This document shows, piece by piece, positions 56,792 through 64,000 of a stretch of DNA of 64,000 nucleotides (within the stretch, counting starts at the first letter, position 1; each line of letters starts with the position of its first letter). The position numbers and the translations under genes were made by a program. The notes below the pieces were generated by a model. That model saw only the letters and a list, made by a program, of their open reading frames with translations, had not been told where the DNA came from and made no database searches. This DNA is from Gimesia aquarii (GTDB lineage: Bacteria > Planctomycetota > Planctomycetia > Planctomycetales > Planctomycetaceae): contig NZ_CP037422.1 of the NCBI RefSeq assembly GCF_007748175.1, positions 1,032,528 through 1,096,527 of the forward strand, read 5' to 3'.

Positions 56792-57988
56792 CTAAAAATG
56801 AGCTGCGAGCCGATCAGTGACCATCGAACCGATTCTTAATGAAGACGTAGCGGCTGGCGAAGGAGCGTTCAACACGTTAATCATGCGGTCGGATTCATCG
56901 ATGAGAAAATCATCAATGATATTCCCATCCGGACCCAAAGCTTGTGCGCGAACACCGGCGGGGGCGGTTTCCAGATCTTCGGCTTTGATTTCGGGGAGCA
57001 GATGCTGTAGTTCTTTGACGAACGCGGATTTGCTCAGCGAACGCCACATTTCTTTGACGCCCGTCCTCCAGTATTTGAACGCCATCTTCAGGAAACCCGG
57101 ATAGGTGGCTGATTCAAACATGTCACGGAAATTGATATGCCGATTTGAATAACCTTCACGGGCAAACGCCCAGACCGCGTTGGGGCCACATTCGACGCCG
57201 CCGTGAATCATCTTTGTGAAATGCACGCCGAGGAAAGGAAATTCAGGATTCGGAACGGGATAAATCAAAGCACGACACAAGTGTTGCGCCTGTGGTTTGA
57301 GCACATAATACTCACCGCGAAAAGGAACAATTTTGGAATTAGGCCGCGCGCCACCCATGCGGGCCACGCGATCGCTGAACAGGCCACCACAATTGATGAC
57401 GTGCTTCGCAGAATACTCTGCCAGTCCGGTCTGAATCGTGAGATAGTCGGCGTGATGCCGAATGCCTGTCACCTCGGCAGTGGTCTCTACCTGATTATCT
57501 TTTTCCTGAATCCGTTCTGCCAGTCGGACAGCGACCTGTTTATAGTCGACGATACCGGTTTCCGGTACATGAATGCCTCTGATGCCTGCGACATGCGGTT
57601 CCAGTTCCTTGAGCCGTTCCTCGCCAATCATTTCACAGGTCACGCCGTTTTGCTGACCGCGGTCAAAGATGGTGTTAAGGGAGGAGAGTTCACTTTCATC
57701 GACGGCGACAATCACCTTACCACATTTTTCCCAGGCGATTTCTTCGGCATCGCAGAAGGCTTCCATCTCTTCTTTGCCTTCGCGACAGTTGGTGGCCCTT
57801 AATGACCCGGGTTTATAATAGATGCCCGAATGCAGCACGCCGGAATTGTGTCCCGTCTGGTGCTGGGCAACTTGGGTTTCTTTTTCGAGAACCAGGATAG
57901 ATTTATCAGGAAAGCGTTGTGAGATCCTCCAACCGGTGGCTAATCCGATAATGCCGCCGCCAATTATTGCTACATCTACTGTTTTCAT
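56792..57988 (-). CDS. lhgO: L-2-hydroxyglutarate oxidase
   Basis: 398 residues. FAD-binding GGGIIGLATGW at 10-20, then EKETQVAQHQTGHNSGVLHSG and GIYYKPGSLRATNCREGK, both hallmarks of LhgO. The CGGLFSDRVARMGG segment and GPDGNIIDDF near the end fit the family. It oxidises L-2-hydroxyglutarate to 2-oxoglutarate, repairing a metabolic side product. It is followed by a glycosyltransferase gene on the same strand. Confidence 0.94.
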   Translation of the reverse strand: MKTVDVAIIGGGIIGLATGWRISQRFPDKSILVLEKETQVAQHQTGHNSGVLHSGIYYKPGSLRATNCREGKEEMEAFCDAEEIAWEKCGKVIVAVDESELSSLNTIFDRGQQNGVTCEMIGEERLKELEPHVAGIRGIHVPETGIVDYKQVAVRLAERIQEKDNQVETTAEVTGIRHHADYLTIQTGLAEYSAKHVINCGGLFSDRVARMGGARPNSKIVPFRGEYYVLKPQAQHLCRALIYPVPNPEFPFLGVHFTKMIHGGVECGPNAVWAFAREGYSNRHINFRDMFESATYPGFLKMAFKYWRTGVKEMWRSLSKSAFVKELQHLLPEIKAEDLETAPAGVRAQALGPDGNIIDDFLIDESDRMINVLNAPSPAATSSLRIGSMVTDRLAAHF

Positions 57989-58111
57989 GGATGACTTCTA
58001 TACTCAAATGGAAAGCAGACTCTTATACTCCACAATACAATAACTCCAATCTGGGTCTCTCTCACCTTCATTGACATCATAACTTAGCAGGATCAAGGCG
58101 GCAGGAAAACA

Positions 58112-59485
58112 ATGGTTGAGCAAGTTCGCAGTTATTTAGAACAACATCAGGATCGTTTTGTGAAGGAACTCACAGAATTTTTAAAAATCCCCAGCGTGAG
58201 TGCCGATTCGACTCTCAATTCCGAAACGAGGCGCGGTGCCGAGTTTGTGTTGAAGCAGCTCGAGGACGCGGGCATCGAAAGCCAAATCATCGAAACCGCC
58301 GGGCACCCGATTGTGTACGGTGCCTGGAAAAAAGCCGAAGGTAAGCCGACCGTTCTGGTTTACGGGCATTACGATGTGCAGCCACCCGATCCATTGGATC
58401 AATGGATTACGCCCCCTTTTGAACCCGACATTCGCGACGGTCACATTTACGCCCGCGGTGCCACGGACGATAAAGGGCAGATGTATACACACATTAAATC
58501 GGTCGAAGCGTGGATGAAAACCCATGGCGAACTGCCAGTGAATGTCATCTTTGTCATTGAAGGCGAAGAAGAAGTGGGCAGCGACAATCTGGATCGCTTT
58601 CTGGAAGAGAACAAAGATCTGGTCGCCAGTGACATCGCCGTGATCAGTGATACGAGCCAGTACGCACCGGGCATACCCGCGATTACGTATGGCTTGCGTG
58701 GCATTCTGGCTTGCGAAGTGATTGTGCAGGGTCCAAGTCAGGACTTGCATAGCGGCGTGTTTGGTGGAGCGGTGATGAACCCCGGAAACGGCTTAGCTAA
58801 AATGATCGCCGCCCTGCATGATGACGAGGGGCGAGTACGGATTCCCGGCTTTTATGACGGCGTGATCGAATTACAGCCGGAGGAACGTGCGCAGTTTGCT
58901 GCTCTACCCTTTGATGAAGCAAAATTCATGAGCGACCTCGGTGTGAACGCCGTCAGCGGAGAAGCAGATTTTTCCACGTTAGAACGTCGCTGGGCTCGGC
59001 CAACCTGTGATGTGAACGGCATGATCTCTGGTTACACGGGAGAAGGCCCAAAAACCATAGTGCCAGCGGAATCACGGGTCAAAATCAGTTGCCGTCTGGT
59101 TCCCGGTCAGGATCCGGTGGCACTTACCAAAGCGCTGGAGCAATACTTGCGAGCACAGTTGCCGACCGGCTTGACGATGGAGTTTGTTGATTTCCACGGA
59201 TGTAACGCACTGGTTTTCGACTTCAACAGCCCGTACATGAGCGCCGCCAAAACGGCGATTGAGCAATCGTTCGGCGCGGCTCCTGTTATGATCCGCGAAG
59301 GGGGTTCGATTCCCGTTGTCGAAACATTTCAGACGGTCGTCGGCGTGGAAACCCTGTTACTCGGCTGGGGACAGAACACGGACAACCTGCATAGCCCAAA
59401 CGAACGCTTTGCCCTCGAAGCCTTTCGCCAGGGAACGTTAGCCAGTGCCCTGCTCTGGCATGAACTGGCGGGCGTAACTGTTTGA
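58112..59485 (+). CDS. M20 family dipeptidase/carnosinase-like peptidase
   Basis: 457 residues. M20 metal sites: LVYGHYDVQPPDPLDQW (His, Asp), RGATDDKGQM (bridging Asp), EGEEEVGSDN (catalytic Glu and ligand), VISDTSQY (Asp) and the late HSPNERFA histidine. The lid domain contains LHSGVFGGAVMNP. Length and motif order match the CNDP/PepV-like dipeptidases rather than ArgE or DapE. It cleaves dipeptides in the cytoplasm. An ACCACGAAA repeat follows its stop. Confidence 0.92.
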   Translation: MVEQVRSYLEQHQDRFVKELTEFLKIPSVSADSTLNSETRRGAEFVLKQLEDAGIESQIIETAGHPIVYGAWKKAEGKPTVLVYGHYDVQPPDPLDQWITPPFEPDIRDGHIYARGATDDKGQMYTHIKSVEAWMKTHGELPVNVIFVIEGEEEVGSDNLDRFLEENKDLVASDIAVISDTSQYAPGIPAITYGLRGILACEVIVQGPSQDLHSGVFGGAVMNPGNGLAKMIAALHDDEGRVRIPGFYDGVIELQPEERAQFAALPFDEAKFMSDLGVNAVSGEADFSTLERRWARPTCDVNGMISGYTGEGPKTIVPAESRVKISCRLVPGQDPVALTKALEQYLRAQLPTGLTMEFVDFHGCNALVFDFNSPYMSAAKTAIEQSFGAAPVMIREGGSIPVVETFQTVVGVETLLLGWGQNTDNLHSPNERFALEAFRQGTLASALLWHELAGVTV

Positions 59486-59492
59486 GGTTTTT

Positions 59493-59521
59493 ACTACCAC
59501 GAAATTCACGAAAAGCACGAA
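59493..59521 (+). repeat. ACCACGAAA dispersed repeat, copy 3
   Basis: ACTACCACGAAATTCACGAA then AAGCACGAAC, located just after the M20 peptidase stop. Confidence 0.85.
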
Positions 59522-59607
59522 CTACAGTGACGCTGCCGAGATCGCTGGTCTGAAATGCTAAAGTTGACAAAAGCCAAATTGCGACCAACGAATAACGCAT
59601 CATGTAG

Positions 59608-59629
59608 GGTCGGACCCGCGTGTCCGACC
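59608..59629. repeat. REP-like palindrome 1
   Basis: GGTCGGAC at 59608-59615 pairs with GTCCGACC at 59622-59629 across a 6-base loop. Confidence 0.6.
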
Positions 59630-59718
59630 GCGGTTGTTTATGATCCGTTGTAATTTTATCTTTTGTTGGCGAATATTCTGTGCTTTATTTTTAGGCATTG
59701 GGAATGCTGGATAGCAGC

Positions 59719-59740
59719 GGGCGAACACATGGGTTCGCCC
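59719..59740. repeat. REP-like palindrome 2
   Basis: GGGCGAAC at 59719-59726 pairs with GTTCGCCC at 59733-59740 across ACATGG. Same design as palindrome 1 but different sequence. Confidence 0.6.
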
Positions 59741-59794
59741 CTTGTATCTTACGGTTGACTGTCTGCAATTCTTTGTTTTGATATGTAAACAAAG

Positions 59795-59830
59795 CCATTG
59801 ATTCCCGCCTTTAAAGGCGGGAATCAATGG
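59795..59830. repeat. 36-base perfect palindrome left of IS110
   Basis: CCATTGATTCCCGCCTTT at 59795-59812 is directly followed by its exact complement at 59813-59830 with no loop. It lies just left of the structured leader of the IS110 gene. It may be the element's left edge or its target site. Confidence 0.7.
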
Positions 59831-60928
<1,098 letters not shown>

Positions 60929-61000
60929 TTTTAGAGACAGTCGCTACGTGTTCTCAATTGCCATTCTGAATCGTCAATTCTGTTTCTAGTGGCATACAAT

Positions 61001-61019
61001 GCACTGTCGCCCACAGGAT
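61001..61019 (+). repeat. Short repeat also present at 45808
   Basis: GCACTGTCGCCCACAGGAT here differs in one base from 45808-45826. It directly touches the fourth ACCACGAAA repeat. Confidence 0.5.
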
Positions 61020-61048
61020 TTCGTGAGTTTCGTGTCTTTCGTGGTAGT
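61019..61048 (-). repeat. ACCACGAAA dispersed repeat, copy 4 (inverted)
   Basis: On the minus strand ACTACCACGAAAGACACGAA then ACTCACGAAA. Opposite in orientation to copy 3, so the pair brackets the IS110 region. Confidence 0.85.
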
Positions 61049-61119
61049 CCTGATTCCTTTTCTTTAGACGAAAGCACTTTGATGCTCTTAATACAGTTCC
61101 CTATTTTCAGCTAGGGGAG

Positions 61120-61290
61120 CGGGCACTATTCCATAAGGTGTTTTGCTGTTGCTCGTTGGCTTCTTTCAGCAGACTCTGGTAGGTGTGGCTTCCAGTTCTT
61201 CGTCGGACATATTCTGGAAGGGATGTGATCGCGTGTAAGAACGTAACGAATTTGTTCTTTGGAAACGGGAATCCTGAATTGATAATCGAC
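61120..61290 (-). pseudogene. Possible decayed gene fragment
   Basis: Three minus-strand frames each carry a protein-like stretch in turn: VSKEQIRYVLTRDHIP, FQNMSDEELEAT, and YQSLLKEANEQQQNTLW. This suggests one former gene broken by frameshifts. No family could be named, and the rest of 60929-61331 holds nothing else except the repeats listed. Confidence 0.25.
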
Positions 61291-61331
61291 GTTGTAAAAA
61301 AATCAAAACAACTATTGTAAATAATTTGCAA

Positions 61332-61979
61332 ATGTATATAAAATGTAAAAAACAGAACTTCATTAACAGTATAGATCTGTTTAAGTTGTTTCCAGAATTA
61401 AAATTGTTAGCGGAAAGACATCAAGTGTTTCATTTCATTCGCTCGCTATCTAATCTATCCGGGCTGATTCTTGCTGTCGGATGTATTATTCATTGCATGA
61501 TGATGCCACTTTTACTGGCAAGCCTGCCAGCCTGGGGATTGACCTGGCTAGTTAGTCCACGTCTGCATCAAATTCTTGCGTTGCTTGGTATTGGGATTGG
61601 ACTATGGGCACTACTACCAAGCTGGAGGGTTCATGGTCGCAGCACAGTGATCTTATTAGCAGGAAGCGGATTGATGATCATGAACTACGCTGCTTTTTTT
61701 GGAACGGAATGCTGTCAGATTCATCCAAACAATCAGGAAACAAATCAATTGCCTGAATGCTGTCAAGATTCCTGCTGTAGCACTTCTGTTTCTGAAAAGT
61801 ATAAAAACGAAGAAGTTGTTGCCATTACGGAAAAGGCCGACGTCCTCGTAGCATTACTGACATTCTTAAATTGGTTATCGAGTCACCCTACTGCAATCGG
61901 TGCGACTCTCCTGGCATGGGCACATTGTTTAAATGGATTATGTGGTCGTGCGTGCTGTCAAAAAGAATCGGCATCATAA
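61332..61979 (+). CDS. MerC-domain membrane protein
   Basis: About 215 residues. The MerC-type core is GLILAVGCIIHCMMMPLLLA (with a Cys-x3-His pair), then SLPAWGLTWL, and helices up to about 120 (four in total). The rest is Cys-rich (CCQIHP, CCQDSCC, CCQKE), with a further helix and a CLNGLCGRACC end. MerC carries Hg(II) across the inner membrane in mercury resistance. The family also appears in planctomycetes with no mer operon, and no merA or merR is visible here, so the ion is uncertain. Confidence 0.78.
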   Translation: MYIKCKKQNFINSIDLFKLFPELKLLAERHQVFHFIRSLSNLSGLILAVGCIIHCMMMPLLLASLPAWGLTWLVSPRLHQILALLGIGIGLWALLPSWRVHGRSTVILLAGSGLMIMNYAAFFGTECCQIHPNNQETNQLPECCQDSCCSTSVSEKYKNEEVVAITEKADVLVALLTFLNWLSSHPTAIGATLLAWAHCLNGLCGRACCQKESAS

Positions 61980-62081
61980 GCTCAATTGACAAATTCTTTA
62001 ATCCTGACTTCCATTTCGTAGAATCCAGAAACAAAGAATGATGATGTTATCACTATCGACTGCAAGACCATTTATTCTTTT

Positions 62082-62603
62082 TCAGTCGTGGTGATGTTGA
62101 TGGTCGTTTTTATGATCCAACGTTCCTGTAACCGACTTACCGTCAAGTTCAAGAGTCAACGTGACCTGAAAATCATTGAGTAGTTTGAGTTGCTGAGGCA
62201 GCTCTTCAAAAGGAAGCACAAATCTTGAGGATTGGGAATCTGGATCTTCTTCCAATGGAGATGCAACAAAAATGACGGGAATATCCTGGTCACCGGTATG
62301 AAAAGTTGCCTGAATCTTTTCAGAGTCTATCGAATAAGGCTTGTGGGTTTTCGCATTGATGACATGAATTTCAATTTGATTTCTTTTGCCGCTGGATAAA
62401 AATTCTAACTCAACACCACTGCTTTCAGGTAGCTGGATGATGTGTCTATGGTGTTCGTGATCTGTGTGATGTTCGTGATCTGTGTGAGGTTTAAGCGAAC
62501 TCGTCTCTTCCAATTCCTGGCTACAGGCGGTAGTGATACATGTCAACACCAGCAAATAGATCCAATTTGTCGGAACTGTTTGCATTGAATGAATTTTTTT
62601 CAT
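62082..62603 (-). CDS. Histidine-rich lipoprotein
   Basis: 173 residues from ATG 62603 (a start at 62585 is possible). The signal peptide ends in the lipobox ITTAC. The mature N terminus is rich in His (HTDHEHHTDHEHHRH) and the C terminus ends DHKNDHQHHHD, both good metal-binding tails. The centre is a beta-type domain, VELEFLSSGKRNQIEIHVIN. Zn, Cu or Ni binding at the outer face is likely. Its neighbours are a MerC-like gene (convergent) and a DUF1559 gene (same strand). Confidence 0.8.
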   Translation of the reverse strand: MKKIHSMQTVPTNWIYLLVLTCITTACSQELEETSSLKPHTDHEHHTDHEHHRHIIQLPESSGVELEFLSSGKRNQIEIHVINAKTHKPYSIDSEKIQATFHTGDQDIPVIFVASPLEEDPDSQSSRFVLPFEELPQQLKLLNDFQVTLTLELDGKSVTGTLDHKNDHQHHHD

Positions 62604-62625
62604 GATCTTTTTCAAGATAGTATAT

Positions 62626-63858
62626 TTAGAATTCACCAGTAATTTCTCCGTCACTACGGTGGGCCAGCCGTTGAAACAGCCCTGACTGGTGAGAAGAATC
62701 TGAGTTTCGAAAATCTATTTTGTCAGACAGGAAATGAACCGAGCCGTCAGCGAACAGAAAATTTGCTCCCCCCGGATGATGGCTGCTGAAATTGGCAGAT
62801 CCCGTTCCATCACAGTCAATATTGACCGACACGCTTCGTTGATTGAGGGGATAAAATGCCGTGCCTAACACCATCTGATTATCAATAAAGCCACAATCAT
62901 TGACCGAGTTGACTCCTGGCCAGACAGCAGCATAATTTTTCCAGCTTCGCTCACCTAGAACAAACGTATTACTGGTTCCATCGGTGATATGATGCCAGGA
63001 AACTCGTGTGTTACGTCCTAACACACCGTTTCCTTTAAAGTCTTCGTCAGACCAATCACTTTGCTTTGGTTTCCAGATACTACCCAGCGAACCGACGTAA
63101 TTTGATTTACCAATTTTGGTCGGCATCGTCGTCACAGGGGGAGGATCTGGAGTCGGTTCTGGTTCGGTATCATCTGTAGGATCAGGATCAGAGTCAGGAA
63201 AAGGAAAAGGGAATGGTTTTGGTTTAGGCTTTGGTTTTGGTACAGGGAAAGGAATGGGGGGACGGGCATGAGCGATTACAGAAATCCCTGAGAAACCACG
63301 GGATACAGAAGGAGTAAGATATACCCACATTAATTCAGAAGAAGCATGATTGTTTAAGTCGTTCTCTGGTTCTGGTTTTGTCTGCGTGAGATATTGCGGA
63401 ACCAACAATTGCCGATAGGAATGAGAAAGAGAAGAACCGGAATCGGAGGGACACAAGAAAATCGATAACTCCGTCTGGTAGAAGCGTATCATATTTGGGT
63501 CTACAACCGACTCAGTCAGGGATTGCTTCTCAAGATTGATAGTGTCGTAAAGAGGCCGTTTTTCCAGATAAGGTAACAGGAACGCACCCCAGGCCCAGCT
63601 TTTGGCATATTGATCCTGACTTAACTCTGCTGTGTATCCAGGTGGAAAACACCCGTGAGATTTCGAATACAAATGCATGCCCAGACCCAGCTGCTTCAAA
63701 TGGTTCGCACAACTTGCCCTACGCGCAGCTTCTCTCGCCTGTTGCATAGCCGGTAATAGCAATGCAATTAAGATTGACATGATGGTTATGGCAACAAGCA
63801 ATTCGACTACGGTTAATCCACGACAGCCTGTTTTTGTTTCAGGTCGATTTGTCTGCAT
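62626..63858 (-). CDS. DUF1559 prepilin-like protein with Pro/Lys-rich insertion
   Basis: 410 residues. N-terminal prepilin motif [42 protein letters not shown] and the C-terminal [21 protein letters not shown]9-DG motif. Between residues about 200 and 241 lies a low-complexity run (PVPKPKPKPKPFPFP, then DSDPDPTDDTEPEP), absent from the two DUF1559 genes at 18812 and 22723. This could act as a stalk or a linker through a surface layer. Followed, 22 bases on, by the His-rich lipoprotein gene. Confidence 0.93.
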   Translation of the reverse strand: MQTNRPETKTGCRGLTVVELLVAITIMSILIALLLPAMQQAREAARRASCANHLKQLGLGMHLYSKSHGCFPPGYTAELSQDQYAKSWAWGAFLLPYLEKRPLYDTINLEKQSLTESVVDPNMIRFYQTELSIFLCPSDSGSSLSHSYRQLLVPQYLTQTKPEPENDLNNHASSELMWVYLTPSVSRGFSGISVIAHARPPIPFPVPKPKPKPKPFPFPFPDSDPDPTDDTEPEPTPDPPPVTTMPTKIGKSNYVGSLGSIWKPKQSDWSDEDFKGNGVLGRNTRVSWHHITDGTSNTFVLGERSWKNYAAVWPGVNSVNDCGFIDNQMVLGTAFYPLNQRSVSVNIDCDGTGSANFSSHHPGGANFLFADGSVHFLSDKIDFRNSDSSHQSGLFQRLAHRSDGEITGEF

Positions 63859-64000
63859 TTCTCTATGCCCGCGTTAGATAAAAAATCAAAGTTTTTCTCG
63901 CACGTGTCGAGATCATGAAAGGATCTCGACTCCATGCAGATGTAGAGTGTCCTCATCTAGAAATTTTCACCATCACCTCATCCGAAGAAGAGCCTGATAG

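Noticed and set aside
57203-57802. 199-codon plus-strand frame
   Set aside because: Antisense to the L-2-hydroxyglutarate oxidase gene and without family resemblance.
59600-59827. 75-codon minus-strand frame across the palindromes
   Set aside because: Its reading is made of the palindromic repeats; no protein pattern.
61332-61979. Part of a full mercury-resistance operon
   Set aside because: Only a MerC-like protein is present; no merR, merT, merP or merA was seen nearby.

Overview
The window reads as a chromosomal segment of a planctomycete, most like Gimesia and relatives. This is inferred from family content: three DUF1559 prepilin-like genes, a DUF1501 and PSCyt1/PSCyt2/PSD1 pair, DUF1080 and DUF2961 secreted proteins, moderate GC, many secreted or lipoprotein genes and large intergenic gaps. 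No species call is possible from the sequence alone.

Layout. 1-758 holds a decayed minus-strand gene. 759-4664 is a tight five-gene operon: TetR regulator, HlyD/DevB-type fusion protein, DevC-type permease, DevA-type ATPase and a small membrane protein. A perfect inverted repeat lies between its -35 and -10 boxes. 4700-11229 is a minus-strand block of secreted proteins: alpha/beta hydrolase, DUF1501, cytochrome-type PSCyt/PSD1 and DUF2961. 11533-14056 has a broken AraC-like fragment, an intact AraC regulator, a 49-aa YHS-like metal-binding protein and a GC-rich SRPBCC-VOC fusion. 14363-15592 has tRNA-Asn and an anti-sigma kinase/STAS antagonist pair. 16360-18360 has a secreted protein and an arginine-deiminase-like hydrolase that overlap tail to tail. 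18727-22807 holds two DUF1559-plus-lipoprotein cassettes facing each other around a pseudogene; both share a nearly identical AT-rich leader.

23093-33685 is a propionate-centred region. It has a degenerate ABC-ATPase-like protein, an acyl-CoA ligase, prpBCD of the methylcitrate cycle on the minus strand, a yeast-type cytosine deaminase, and a CoA-transferase/methylmalonyl-CoA decarboxylase pair. A broken second copy of the ligase 3' end lies just before that pair. 33842-40819 is an accessory region with a Nudix hydrolase, paralogous membrane proteins (one copy apparently split by another gene), transposase scraps, methionine aminopeptidase, pentapeptide repeats and zinc ribbons.

40935-47966 carries tRNA-Val, thrS with a large insertion, a class III aminotransferase and mug. 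48153-59485 is mostly secreted or envelope genes plus a glycosyltransferase, an L-2-hydroxyglutarate oxidase and an M20 dipeptidase. 59600-61048 holds REP-like palindromes, an IS110-family element with a structured 5' leader (a bridge-RNA candidate) and dispersed ACCACGAAA repeats. The window ends with a MerC-like protein, a His-rich lipoprotein and a third DUF1559 gene with a proline/lysine-rich insertion.

The strongest leads for something new are the IS110 leader together with a Ser-to-Arg change at the presumed recombinase active site; the degenerate ABC-ATPase-like protein; the shared leader of the facing DUF1559 cassettes; and the promoter capture seen in the 29112/35252/35823 gene set. 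No CRISPR array, prophage or clear defence island was seen.
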